The notes under the pieces: model-generated
Told to the model about the DNA's origin: nothing
Database searches by the model: none
What the model saw: only the letters and a program-made list of their open reading frames with translations
Program-made: the position numbers and the translations under genes
Assembly: GCA_012798065.1 (NCBI GenBank)
Contig: JAAZNW010000041.1
Location: 1 to 44,130 of the forward strand
Source: Chloroflexota bacterium
Lineage (GTDB): Bacteria > Chloroflexota > Anaerolineae > Anaerolineales > Anaerolineaceae
Direction of reading: 5' to 3'
Length of the DNA: 44,130 bases
Shown: one piece after another, positions 16,077 to 24,960 of the stretch
Layout: every line of letters begins with the position of its first letter
How positions within the stretch are numbered: the first letter of the stretch is position 1

Positions 16077-17543
16077 TTAGCCATTTTTCTCGTTTAACAG
16101 GTCTTCCAAAATTTGGCGCGCCAGGGAGGCGTCTGCCTTGCCGCGCATCTTTTTCATCACTCCGCCCACAAACCAGCCAATCAGCGTCACCTTCCCCGCG
16201 CGGTACGCTGCGACTTCATTGGGACTCTCTGCCAGTACCGCCTGGCACACCTCGCGGATGGTGCTGTCATCGCTCACCAGTCCCAACCCCTCCTCCGCCA
16301 CAATAGCACCGGGTTTTTTACCGCTCTCCTGCACTTTTTGCAGTAATGCCTTCCCGGTGTTGATATTAATGGTACCCGCGTCGACTAGTTTCAATATCTC
16401 CGCCAGCGCGTCAGGGGTCAGTTGCATCTCTTGCGGGTTCAACCCTTGATCGTTGATCATGCGCAGCACATCGTTCATCAACCAGTTAGAGACCTTTTTG
16501 GGATCGCCGCCGTATGATTTCACCGTGTTTTCATAATAATCTGAGAGTTTGCGCTCGCTGGTGAGGATGTCAGCATCATATTCAGGTAGATTATATTGCT
16601 CCACAAAGCGCGCGCGTCGTTCCAGCGGCAGCTCAGGAAAGTCCGCCAAAATCTGTCTTTGCCATCCCTCATCCAGGCGGATGGGCAGCAGGTCAGGCTC
16701 ACGAAAGTAGCGGTAATCGGCTTCTGTTTCTTTGGAACGCATCTTTTTCAGTGTTCCGCTATCTTCGTCCCATTCCAGCGTCCAGGCTTCTATATGCCTG
16801 CCTGCCTCTACCTCACGAATCTGGCGCTCAATTTCCCGCGCAATCGCCTCTCTGACTGCGTCAATGGAATTGACGTTCTTGATCTCCGTTTTCGGGTTCA
16901 GCTTGGTTTCACCCCGCACACGGATGGATACATTGGCGTCGCATCTCAGGTGCGCTTTTTCCATATCGGCTTCAGAGATACCCAGCCAGCGTAACAACTG
17001 GCGCAGGCGAATGAGATACTGCGCGGCTTCGTCGGCAGTGCGCAGGTCAGGCCCGGTGACCATTTCAACCAGCGGGACGCCGCAGCGATTAAAGTCAATC
17101 AGACGCCGCTGGTTGCTTACCTTGGTCTTGCCGGCGTCTTCTTCTATATGCAATTTCCATATGGTCACGTGCCTGGTGTACGCTTGCTTGTCAGGCGAGG
17201 CCGCGGCTGGTATCGGCAGGTCCAGGTATCCTCCCCTGGCCAACGACTGATCGAATTGCGAGATCTGGTAGCCCTTGGGCAGATCAGGGTAGAAATAATT
17301 TTTACGGTCGAAGAAAGAGAGCGGACGGATCTCGGCGTTCATCGCCCGCGCCAGCAACACGCCTTTCTCCACCACCGCTTTGTTAAGCACTGGCAGCACC
17401 CCGGGCAGCCCGCAGCACACCGGGCAAATATTGGTGTGAGGCGGGTCAAACCATGAGTCGGCTTTACATGAGCAGAACACCTTGGTGACCGTGTTCAATT
17501 GAATGTGGGTTTCAAGCCCGATGACGGCTTCGTAATCTGTCAT
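16077..17543 (-). CDS. gatB: Asp-tRNA(Asn)/Glu-tRNA(Gln) amidotransferase subunit B
   Basis: 488 residues. N-terminal VIGLETHIQLNT, CxC and CxxC zinc-site cysteines (CSCKADS, CPVCCGLPG), KNYFYPDLPKGYQISQFD and RTHIEEDAGK-like HIEEDAGKT segments, then the C-terminal YqeY-like tail (GWFVGGVMKKMRGKADASLARQILEDLL). It supplies the kinase activity and tRNA binding of GatCAB, which turns Glu-tRNA(Gln) or Asp-tRNA(Asn) into the correct charged tRNA. The ATG overlaps the gatA stop by four bases. This is the last gene of gatC-gatA-gatB. An imperfect hairpin without a T tail lies at about 16018-16072. Confidence 0.97.
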   Translation of the reverse strand: MTDYEAVIGLETHIQLNTVTKVFCSCKADSWFDPPHTNICPVCCGLPGVLPVLNKAVVEKGVLLARAMNAEIRPLSFFDRKNYFYPDLPKGYQISQFDQSLARGGYLDLPIPAAASPDKQAYTRHVTIWKLHIEEDAGKTKVSNQRRLIDFNRCGVPLVEMVTGPDLRTADEAAQYLIRLRQLLRWLGISEADMEKAHLRCDANVSIRVRGETKLNPKTEIKNVNSIDAVREAIAREIERQIREVEAGRHIEAWTLEWDEDSGTLKKMRSKETEADYRYFREPDLLPIRLDEGWQRQILADFPELPLERRARFVEQYNLPEYDADILTSERKLSDYYENTVKSYGGDPKKVSNWLMNDVLRMINDQGLNPQEMQLTPDALAEILKLVDAGTININTGKALLQKVQESGKKPGAIVAEEGLGLVSDDSTIREVCQAVLAESPNEVAAYRAGKVTLIGWFVGGVMKKMRGKADASLARQILEDLLNEKNG

Positions 17544-19135
17544 GATCGCCCTCGCAGCACTTCAGGTTTTTGTTTACGCCAATCTTCCTCTTGCGTGGTC
17601 ATTTCGTATGCCCGCGCTGCGCGGAACAGCGTTTTCTCTGCATAATCGGCGCCAAGCAGCTGGATGCCAATGGGCAACCCCTCGTTATCCAGCCCGGCAG
17701 GCAGCGAGATACCCGGCACGCCGGCGTGGTTGGCGGGCACCGTCAACTGGTCAGCGTACTGCATCAGCACGGAGTCTCCATACAACGATGCCATCTTGAA
17801 GGCAGTGGTGGGCGTGGTAGGTGTCAGCAGCGCGTCCAGCCTGTACGCGCCAGCCGGGTCAAATATCGCTTCAAAGTCCTGGCGGATAAGCGTGCGCACT
17901 TGCAGCGCGCGACGGTAATATTGTTCACTATATTGCGCGGCGCTCACATACATACCCATGAGGATGCGCAGTTTGGGCTGCGGACCAAACCCCTGGTTGC
18001 GCGTTATTTTATACATCTCTTTTAGGTCTGCGGTGGGCGCTTCACTGCGTAGCCCGTACTTCACCCCGTCATACCGGTGCAGGTTGGAAGCGGCTTCAAC
18101 ACGGCTGATAACGAAGTACGCCGGGATGCCAAAACGTGTGTTGGGCATGGGTACGCCCTCCACAATATCCGCTCCCATCGCTGACAGTTTTTCAGCCGCT
18201 TCAGTCACTGCGCGGGCAACTTCTTCAGGCAGCGGCTGGCTGAGCAGCTCTCCGCTCACCGGGTCGGGGTAGGTAATACGAAAATAATCCGGCGACAAGC
18301 CAATGCGCAGCCCCTTCACTCCCTCTTCAATGCCTTCCAGATAATCAGGCACTGCCAGCCGCGCGGCGGTGGCATCGCGCTCGTCACTGCCGGCAATGAC
18401 CCCCAGCATGGCGGCAGCATCTTTCACGTCGCGCGCCACTGGCCCGGGGCAATCGAGCGAGGAGGCAAAAGCGATCAACCCATAGCGCGAAACCCGCCCA
18501 TAGGTTGGTTTGACCCCCACCACTCCGCAAAACGCCGCGGGTTGACGGATAGATCCGGCAGTGTCAGTGCCCAAAGAGAGCGGCGCTTCACCAGCGGCCA
18601 CGCTGGCGGCGCTGCCCCCTGAGGAGCCCCCAGGCACGCGGTCGGTATTCCAGGGGTTGCGCGGGCTGGGTTGATAGGCGGAGGATTCATTGGAAGAACC
18701 ATACGTAAATTCATCCAGGTTTACCTTTCCCAGCAGTATGGCGCCAGCATCCTGCATGCGCTGCACCGGGGTGGCTGTGTAGGGAGCCGTAAAGTTCGCC
18801 AGGATTTTTGAAGCCGCTGTTGTGAGGGTATCCTGTACGCAAAAAATGTCTTTTACTGTGAACGGCACACCAGCGAGCACGCCCGGATCTTCGCCAGCGG
18901 CAAGCATTTGGTCCACTTTCTCCGCCTGCTGCAGCGCGTTTTCACCAGTCAGTGTGATGAAGGCGTGCACGCGTTTTTTATCTTCATCGGATAGCGGCAT
19001 TTGCTCCAGCGAACCCGGTCTTCCGTCTACCTGGGCAACGCGTTCAAGGCAGGATTTCACCACCTCCACCGCGGAGGTTTGCCGGCTGCGCACCAGGCGC
19101 GCCAATTCAAGTGCGTTGAGATCACAAATTTCCAT
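17540..19135 (-). CDS. gatA: Glutamyl/aspartyl-tRNA amidotransferase subunit A
   Basis: 531 residues, slightly long for the family (about 485). This is the amidase that releases ammonia from glutamine for GatB. The Ser-cisSer-Lys triad is visible: Lys in PFTVKDIFC, cis-Ser and surrounding VPGGSSGGSAASVAAG, and nucleophile Ser in LGTDTAGSIRQPAAFCG. FGIPAYFVISRVEAASNLHRYDG is the substrate-region segment. The extra length is mostly in the N-terminal 60 residues (GRPGSLEQMPLSDEDKKR) and a few loops. Five bases separate it from gatC, and its stop overlaps gatB. Confidence 0.97.
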   Translation of the reverse strand: MEICDLNALELARLVRSRQTSAVEVVKSCLERVAQVDGRPGSLEQMPLSDEDKKRVHAFITLTGENALQQAEKVDQMLAAGEDPGVLAGVPFTVKDIFCVQDTLTTAASKILANFTAPYTATPVQRMQDAGAILLGKVNLDEFTYGSSNESSAYQPSPRNPWNTDRVPGGSSGGSAASVAAGEAPLSLGTDTAGSIRQPAAFCGVVGVKPTYGRVSRYGLIAFASSLDCPGPVARDVKDAAAMLGVIAGSDERDATAARLAVPDYLEGIEEGVKGLRIGLSPDYFRITYPDPVSGELLSQPLPEEVARAVTEAAEKLSAMGADIVEGVPMPNTRFGIPAYFVISRVEAASNLHRYDGVKYGLRSEAPTADLKEMYKITRNQGFGPQPKLRILMGMYVSAAQYSEQYYRRALQVRTLIRQDFEAIFDPAGAYRLDALLTPTTPTTAFKMASLYGDSVLMQYADQLTVPANHAGVPGISLPAGLDNEGLPIGIQLLGADYAEKTLFRAARAYEMTTQEEDWRKQKPEVLRGRS

Positions 19136-19140
19136 ACGAC

Positions 19141-19461
19141 CTACTTTAACTCGGTATGAGGGATATCAGGAACCACAATGTAGCCATCCACCACCTGCGG
19201 CGCCTGTGCCAGAATGCCTGCCGGGTCAGGATAAGGTTTCCACTCATCCTCGCGCGGCGGGGCGCTGAGCGATGCTTCATAAGGCACCCCATGCAGACTG
19301 ATGGGCACATCCTTTTCCAGCGGGATGGCTTCCAGTTCAGCAATGGCTTTTAACTGGTTGTTTAACTGCTTACGCAGGTATTCAGCCTGTTCCATCTCAA
19401 GTTGCAGCGCGGCCAATCCAACCAGATGGTCAAAAACCTCTTTTGTTATCTGTTCGCTCAT
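19141..19461 (-). CDS. gatC: Glutamyl/aspartyl-tRNA amidotransferase subunit C
   Basis: 106 residues. An N-terminal helical part (ITKEVFDHLVGLAALQLEMEQAEYLRKQLNNQLKAIAELE) and the following loop match GatC, the small subunit that wraps around GatA and GatB and stabilises the complex. The C-terminal segment VVDGYIVVPDIP corresponds to the usual end of the family. It is the first gene of the gatCAB operon, with a GAGAG-type ribosome binding site upstream. Confidence 0.93.
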   Translation of the reverse strand: MSEQITKEVFDHLVGLAALQLEMEQAEYLRKQLNNQLKAIAELEAIPLEKDVPISLHGVPYEASLSAPPREDEWKPYPDPAGILAQAPQVVDGYIVVPDIPHTELK

Positions 19462-19534
19462 AGGTCAACTCTCTCTTTGTGTCGGGTAGAAGAAATCTCG
19501 TTCAGGGTGAAGGAATGAGAACCTGGATTCTCTC

Positions 19535-19741
19535 CTAAAAGGGGGTGGGCGTCCAGGTGGGCGGCATTTGCAACAGGGTGGGGGTAAGCGTGGGGATTAC
19601 AATCGTCGCCGGGAGCGAGGGAAAAGGGAACGGGTTGATGCGAGAATCAGGATGGATGAAAATCACCATCACCACCACCAGCAGCACGAGAGCAGTAAGC
19701 AGCAACACGACCGTCAGGATATCCCAGATTGAGATTTTCAT
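19535..19741 (-). CDS. Small membrane-anchored protein with Pro/Thr tail
   Basis: 68 residues. One long N-terminal hydrophobic helix (about 5-29) is followed by a Pro/Thr-rich tail (PTLTPTL, PPTWTPTPF) without charge. This TM-plus-PTxTP layout is common among exported proteins of Chloroflexi. The ribosome binding site is weak (AAAGG then about seven bases). It precedes gatC by 73 bases and may be co-transcribed. No family was recognised; coding status is likely but not certain. Confidence 0.55.
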   Translation of the reverse strand: MKISIWDILTVVLLLTALVLLVVVMVIFIHPDSRINPFPFPSLPATIVIPTLTPTLLQMPPTWTPTPF

Positions 19742-19828
19742 CCGCGCCTTTTTCTTTTTCTCGCGAAGTCTTTGTCAGTATATCCGACTTTAAACGGCTG
19801 TCAAGTTGGCACTGCCCAGAAGGGCGCG

Positions 19829-19837
19829 TGCTATAAT
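19829..19837 (+). promoter_or_regulatory. Extended -10 promoter before the membrane/CYTH gene pair
   Basis: TGC-TATAAT, an extended -10 with a perfect hexamer. TTGGCA (5/6 to -35) lies 20 bases upstream, longer than ideal. The start codon is only 14 bases after the hexamer, so the leader is a few bases long. Confidence 0.55.
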
Positions 19838-19851
19838 CCACAACACCTGTG

Positions 19852-20298
19852 ATGGAAAAGACGACCGCGCCCCACCCTCCTTTTTTGCTGCATCTGTTCG
19901 CCAGCGCTTTTCTTCTTGTGTTTCTGATCAATCTCGCAGGCTTTTTGCAGGCGCTGCGCTCCTGGAACTGGCTGCTGGCAGCGGGGGTCTTTCCTCACCC
20001 GGTCTACCTCCTTTTTAAGACAGTGTTGCTCGCTCTTTTATCCTTCACCGCAGCGCTTGCCATCTGGGGGCGCAGGGCGTTCGCGCCAAGACTGGGCCAG
20101 GCAAACAGCCTGCTGTTTTTTTTGTGGTACTGGTTTGACCGTCTCGTGCTCACTCGTAACCCGCTGCCGTTTAAAAACCAGCTCCTTCCGCTCCTGGTAT
20201 CTGTGCTGCTGCTGTTATTTGTGTTAGTATCAGCATGGTTGCTGGAACCCTACATGAAGGAAACCCGCAAGCCACCAGATGATGTACCTGGAGGTTGA
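19852..20298 (+). CDS. Membrane protein of unknown function with four helices
   Basis: 148 residues with about four membrane segments (roughly 10-30, 45-66, 75-96 and 112-130) and a soluble, charged C-terminus. The sequence around NPLPFKNQLLP may face the membrane surface. I do not recognise the family. A GTG directly precedes the ATG; I use the ATG. The stop overlaps the earliest start of the CYTH-domain gene, so the two are co-translated. Confidence 0.75.
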   Translation: MEKTTAPHPPFLLHLFASAFLLVFLINLAGFLQALRSWNWLLAAGVFPHPVYLLFKTVLLALLSFTAALAIWGRRAFAPRLGQANSLLFFLWYWFDRLVLTRNPLPFKNQLLPLLVSVLLLLFVLVSAWLLEPYMKETRKPPDDVPGG

Positions 20299-20927
20299 CC
20301 CTGGAAAAACCCGGCGTGGAAATGGAAGTGAAATTTTTCCTGTCTGACCTGCCCGCTTTGCGAGACAGGTTGCTCTCGCTTGGGGCTGAACAGAAGCAGG
20401 CGCGAACCTTCGAGAAAAACGAGCGCTTCGACACTCCGGATGGCGCGCTTGCCCTTTCTGGTCGGGCGTTGCGCCTGCGCCATGACCTGCGGGATATTCT
20501 CACCTTCAAAGGTCCTTCCTCTATTATAGACGGCGTGCGCGTCAGACCCGAACACGAAGTGTTCATAGATAACCCGGACAAGGCGCGCCTGATCCTCGAA
20601 GGTCTGGGATACGAAATGACCGTGCGCTACGAAAAGTGGCGAACGGTTTACCTCCTTAACGACCTTTTCATCACTCTGGATGAACTGCCCTATGGTCATT
20701 TCATTGAGATTGAAGGTGCCGACACAGCCCTCATCCGCGCCACAGCCGGCGCGCTCGCTTTGGACTGGGACGCCCGTATTGAAGCCAGTTACCTTGAACT
20801 CTTCGAGAGGCTTAAACAAAGCAAGGGGCTCACCATGCGCAATCTGACTTTCGCTGACTTCGCTGGTATCACGTTCGCCGGCAGTGACCTAGGCGTACGC
20901 CCAGCCGATTGCCCTTTTCTCTCATAA
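20295..20927 (+). CDS. CYTH-domain protein (class IV adenylate cyclase / triphosphatase-like)
   Basis: About 205-210 residues. The ExExK signature appears as VEMEVKFFL near the N-terminus, followed by RFDTPDGALALSGRALRLR, LTFKGP, a run of alternating acidic and basic strand residues, FITLDELPYGHFIEIEG and the closing helix with SYLELF. CYTH proteins bind triphosphate-bearing substrates in a metal-lined tunnel; the choice between adenylate cyclase, thiamine triphosphatase and inorganic triphosphatase cannot be made here. The start is unclear: TTG at 20295 overlaps the previous stop as TTGA, but GGAGG abuts it; the same GGAGG is ideally spaced for CTG at 20301; GTG at 20316 is the last start that keeps ExExK. 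Confidence 0.88.
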   Translation: MTLEKPGVEMEVKFFLSDLPALRDRLLSLGAEQKQARTFEKNERFDTPDGALALSGRALRLRHDLRDILTFKGPSSIIDGVRVRPEHEVFIDNPDKARLILEGLGYEMTVRYEKWRTVYLLNDLFITLDELPYGHFIEIEGADTALIRATAGALALDWDARIEASYLELFERLKQSKGLTMRNLTFADFAGITFAGSDLGVRPADCPFLS

Positions 20928-21077
20928 CAAATCAGCCTGGTCCGTTTTCAATTTTTTGGCTTGTTTGCTTCGTTACGGTCTCGCACCGCTACTTGAGCCT
21001 TTTCGCCGCGCGGGGGCTCGCGCTTTCTTAAAATTACACGGGGATAAATGATCCTTAAGAAACGGAGAAACGCCACA

Positions 21078-21086
21078 TGCTATAAT
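21078..21086 (+). promoter_or_regulatory. Extended -10 promoter of dnaE
   Basis: TGC-TATAAT, extended -10 with a perfect hexamer, about 42 bases before the dnaE ATG. No good -35. Confidence 0.6.
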
Positions 21087-21113
21087 ATTTTTAATTATTA
21101 TCAGTAGAGAGCG

Positions 21114-21125
21114 AGACCGCGGTCT
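21114..21125. promoter_or_regulatory. 12-base perfect palindrome just before the dnaE start
   Basis: AGACCGCGGTCT lies three bases before the ATG and takes the place where a ribosome binding site would be expected. It would form a small hairpin in the RNA or a dimer-binding site in the DNA. Confidence 0.4.
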
Positions 21126-21128
21126 GTC

Positions 21129-24100
21129 ATGTCTTTTGCCCACCTTCATGTTCATACTGAATATTCTCTCCTCGATGGCTTCAGCAACATCAAGAAGCTG
21201 ATCCAAAAAGTTAAAGATTTAGGCATGGATTCGATTGCCATCACTGACCACGGCACGATGTTCGGGGTCATTGAGTTTTTTTCCACCGCGGTCGAGGCTG
21301 GGGTAAAACCCATCATTGGCGTCGAAGCGTATGTGGCCGCCCGCCGTATGAGCGACCGCGATCCTCAGAAAGACAAGCACTCGTATCACCTGGTCTTGTT
21401 GGCTGAAAACGAAATTGGTTATAAAAACCTGTTGCAAATCGCTACCGCCGGGCAGCTGGAAGGGTTTTATTACTATCCGCGTATTGACCACGAGTTCCTT
21501 GAAAACCACAAAGAAGGTTTAATCGCCACAACCTCGTGTATGTCTGGCGAGGTTCCGCGTACGATCCTCAACAAAGGAGTGGAAGCCGGGCAGAGAGTGC
21601 TCGAATGGTATATCAACACCTTCGGTAAAGACCATTTCTTCATCGAGTTGCAAAACCATCCCCTGCGCGAACTGCCGGAGTTGAACCGCACATTAATTGA
21701 CCTGGGTAAACGCTATAACCTCAGGTGCGTGGCCACCAACGATTTGCATTACATTGAACAGGAAGACGCGCACCTGCAAGATATTAAGCTCGCCATTCAA
21801 ACGGGGTCACTGCTCTCAGACCCAAACCGCATGAAGATGGGCGCGAACACCTTCTATCTACGCTCACCGCAAGAAATGGCAGCGCTCTTTCCAGACATCC
21901 CTTCAGCCTTGACCAATACCCTTGAAGTGGCTGAACGTTGCAATGTAAACCTCATCCAGAAGGGCTACCATCTGCCTTTGTTTACCGTACCCGATGGATT
22001 CACCCCGCAAACGTATCTCAAAAAACTCTGTGAAGACGGTTTACAGGTGAAATATCCTGGGCGCGTCGATGACCCCGAAGTAAGGCAACGCCTTGAACAC
22101 GAACTGAAGATCATCCACGAAATGGGCTTTGATGCGTATTTTTTGATCGTGTGGGATCTGTGCCGCTACGCTGCTGAAAATAACGTGTGGTACAACACCC
22201 GCGGGTCTGGCGCGGGTTCGATCGTGGCCTACACGCTCAACATCACCCTCATCGACCCCCTCAAGCACGGTTTGTTTTTTGAGCGCTTTCTCAACCCGTC
22301 TCGCATCGAAATGCCAGACATCGACCTTGACTTCGAGGACGACAAACGTTCCCTGATTTTACAATACTGCGCTGAAAAATACGGCAGCGATAAGGTGGCG
22401 CAAATCATCACCTTTGGTACCCTTGGGGCGCGCGCCGCCATCCGTGATGTCGGTCGTGTGATGGATGTACCGCTTTCAGAGGTCGACCGCATTTCAAAGA
22501 CCGTTCCGGCGATGTTCCCCGAGGAAGCGGTGACCATCCCCAGGTCGCTGGAAAAATGCCCTGAGTTCCAGACGGTTTACAGCGAGGGCGGATATGTGAA
22601 AGAACTCATTGATACCGCCTGCCGCATGGAAGGGGTGGCCCGCAACGCCGGCACACACGCTGCCGGAGTGGTCATCACCGACAAGCCGCTGCTGGAGTAC
22701 CTGCCGCTGCACCGCCCAACCAGTAACGCCGAGGAATCTCCCATCAAGTCGGTCACCCAGTTCGAGATGAACATCATCACCAAGCTGGGTCTGCTCAAGG
22801 TGGATTTTTTAGGCCTTTCCACCCTCACGATCATCCACAAAGCCTGTGACCTGATCAAAAAGCGCCACAAGATCGAGCTCAACCTGCACAATATTCCCCT
22901 GGATGACCCGGAGACATTCGAGTTTATCAGCCAGGGGCGCACCGCCGGCCTGTTCCAGCTGGAAGGCAGCGGCATGACCCGATACATCATGCAGATGAAA
23001 CCTCACAACCTGGCGAATATCATCGACATGGTGGCGCTTTTTCGGCCCGGGCCCATGGAAAAAATTCCCAACTACATCAATCGCATGCACGGTGAAGAGG
23101 AGATCACCTACGAGCATCCATTGATGGAGCCAATATTCAAAGATACCTTCGGTTTACCGGTATACCAGGAACAGTTAATGAGGGCCGTGATAGAACTGGC
23201 TGGCTATACGGCTTCAGAAGCAGATAACCTGCGTAAAGCCATCTCCAAGAAGAACAAAAACGCTATTGATGAGCACCGCGTAAAATTTATCGCCGGCGCT
23301 CAGAAGAATCAGATTTCGGCTGTGCAAGCAGAAGAAATCTTCTCCGGGTGGGATAATTTCGCCCGCTATGGTTTCAATAAAAGCCACGCTGCCGATTACG
23401 GCGTTATCGCGGTCGAAACGGCTTACCTGAAGAAGCATTTCCCGGTGGAATACATGACCGCGCTGCTCTCTGCCAATAAAGATGAGAGCACTAAGGTGGC
23501 GTTTTACGTGGCAGATGCCCGCTCGATGGGCATCGAGATCTTGCCGCCTGATGTTAACAACAGCGAATGGGATTTTTGTATAGAAGACGACCCGGATGGC
23601 AGGACAGCCATACGCTTCGGGCTGGGAGCGATTAAAAATGTGGGAATTGGTCCGGTTGATTTGATCTTCCAGGCCAGGCAGGACGGCGGCTTCAAGGACC
23701 TTAACGATTTTATTCGCCGTGTCGACCTGCACAGCGTGGGCAAACGCAGCCTGGAATGCCTGATCAAGGTTGGCGCGTTGGATCGTTTTGGCCCGAGGCG
23801 GGCTCTGCTGGAAGTGGCAGACACCCTCGTTTCAGTCAGTAACAGTCACTTCCGTGCTGCGGAATGCGGTCAGATGAGCATCTTTGGCAACGCGACCGGT
23901 TTGGAAGATGAGATTCATTTGCCCGTTGGCGTTCAACTGGACCGCCGCCTGCAACTCGAATGGGAAAAAGAACTGTCGGGTATGTATATATCCGATCACC
24001 CCATCTCTCATTATCTGCCGCTTATCCGCCAGAAAGCCACTCACGCCACCAAGGAACTGGTTGAAGCCGAGCACAAACAAAAGGTCAGTGTTGCCGGTAT

Positions 24101-24950
24101 GGTCACCCGTATCCGTTCGCTAACCACCAAGACGGGCAACCAGATGGCCTTTGCCACCATTGAAGACCTGCAGGGTGAGGTTGAACTGGTCATCTTCCCC
24201 AAAGCCTGGGAAAGAATGGGCGCGTTGGTCAAAATGGAATCCGTTATCCTGGTGGAAGGCAAGGTGGACCTGGATAAATCTGACCCCAAAATACTGGTGG
24301 ATGTGATCAAAGCCTTGCGCGAGGAGGATATCCCGACTGACGAAACGCCTTCAGACCGTCCTTTCGCTCACGGGCAGGAAGGTACCTGGCAAACCGATAT
24401 TGACACCATACGCTATACAGACCAGGCAGAGAGTTATGAAGAGCCACCGATCTCAGAAGAAGAATCCTCCTGGCAGGTTCCTACACCCCCTGCGGATCAC
24501 CACGCGGCGCCTCCCACGCCTGATACAGATGTGGTGCCCTCCCCTGCGACTGACCTGCCGCAGGAGGAAGCCGTTTCTCCGTCAGCGCAGCAACCCCGCG
24601 AAAACGTTGAGACCAAATTTGATACGCCACCCCGCGATTACATCCTTCCGCCAGTGATCATGTCGCCAATAAAAACACCGCCCAACACAGCAGCGCCCGG
24701 TGGAACCAGGTTAGTGACGGTAACCATCAAATCCAGTGGTGAAAAGGAACGAGACACACGCCGAATCCACCGGGCGCATGGCCTGCTCAATTCTTTCCCG
24801 GGTCAAGACCGTTTCTGTTTTTTGGTGTATGAGCACGGTTACCGGCACTTGCTGGATTTTCCGAACCACACGACCAACGCTACCAAAGAACTGGTCGAGC
24901 AGTTGGCTGAGCTGGTAGGCAGAGAGAACGTTCAGGTTGAAAACCTGTAA
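21129..24950 (+). CDS. dnaE: DNA polymerase III alpha subunit
   Basis: 1273 residues, longer than the roughly 1160 of enteric DnaE. N-terminal PHP domain (HLHVHTEYSLLDG, ITDHGTMFGV), then the C-family polymerase with the catalytic aspartates in PDIDLDFED (about 395-403) and LKVDFLGLSTL (about 556-566), fingers with RPGPMEKIPNYI, a helix-hairpin-helix and an OB-fold (VAGMVTRIRSLTTKTGNQMAFATIEDLQGEVELVIFP, about 980-1020). The extra length is a Pro/Glu/Thr-rich linker of about 110 residues (near 1080-1190) and an 80-residue C-terminal domain. It is the replicative polymerase core. There is no clear ribosome binding site before the ATG. pfkA follows after ten bases. Confidence 0.97.
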   Translation: MSFAHLHVHTEYSLLDGFSNIKKLIQKVKDLGMDSIAITDHGTMFGVIEFFSTAVEAGVKPIIGVEAYVAARRMSDRDPQKDKHSYHLVLLAENEIGYKNLLQIATAGQLEGFYYYPRIDHEFLENHKEGLIATTSCMSGEVPRTILNKGVEAGQRVLEWYINTFGKDHFFIELQNHPLRELPELNRTLIDLGKRYNLRCVATNDLHYIEQEDAHLQDIKLAIQTGSLLSDPNRMKMGANTFYLRSPQEMAALFPDIPSALTNTLEVAERCNVNLIQKGYHLPLFTVPDGFTPQTYLKKLCEDGLQVKYPGRVDDPEVRQRLEHELKIIHEMGFDAYFLIVWDLCRYAAENNVWYNTRGSGAGSIVAYTLNITLIDPLKHGLFFERFLNPSRIEMPDIDLDFEDDKRSLILQYCAEKYGSDKVAQIITFGTLGARAAIRDVGRVMDVPLSEVDRISKTVPAMFPEEAVTIPRSLEKCPEFQTVYSEGGYVKELIDTACRMEGVARNAGTHAAGVVITDKPLLEYLPLHRPTSNAEESPIKSVTQFEMNIITKLGLLKVDFLGLSTLTIIHKACDLIKKRHKIELNLHNIPLDDPETFEFISQGRTAGLFQLEGSGMTRYIMQMKPHNLANIIDMVALFRPGPMEKIPNYINRMHGEEEITYEHPLMEPIFKDTFGLPVYQEQLMRAVIELAGYTASEADNLRKAISKKNKNAIDEHRVKFIAGAQKNQISAVQAEEIFSGWDNFARYGFNKSHAADYGVIAVETAYLKKHFPVEYMTALLSANKDESTKVAFYVADARSMGIEILPPDVNNSEWDFCIEDDPDGRTAIRFGLGAIKNVGIGPVDLIFQARQDGGFKDLNDFIRRVDLHSVGKRSLECLIKVGALDRFGPRRALLEVADTLVSVSNSHFRAAECGQMSIFGNATGLEDEIHLPVGVQLDRRLQLEWEKELSGMYISDHPISHYLPLIRQKATHATKELVEAEHKQKVSVAGMVTRIRSLTTKTGNQMAFATIEDLQGEVELVIFPKAWERMGALVKMESVILVEGKVDLDKSDPKILVDVIKALREEDIPTDETPSDRPFAHGQEGTWQTDIDTIRYTDQAESYEEPPISEEESSWQVPTPPADHHAAPPTPDTDVVPSPATDLPQEEAVSPSAQQPRENVETKFDTPPRDYILPPVIMSPIKTPPNTAAPGGTRLVTVTIKSSGEKERDTRRIHRAHGLLNSFPGQDRFCFLVYEHGYRHLLDFPNHTTNATKELVEQLAELVGRENVQVENL

Positions 24951-24960
24951 ACAAGAGAAG

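Noticed and set aside
20928-21077. Possible RNA gene or terminator between the CYTH gene and dnaE
   Set aside because: Only short, unstable stems and no T run after a stem; nothing resembling a known RNA family.
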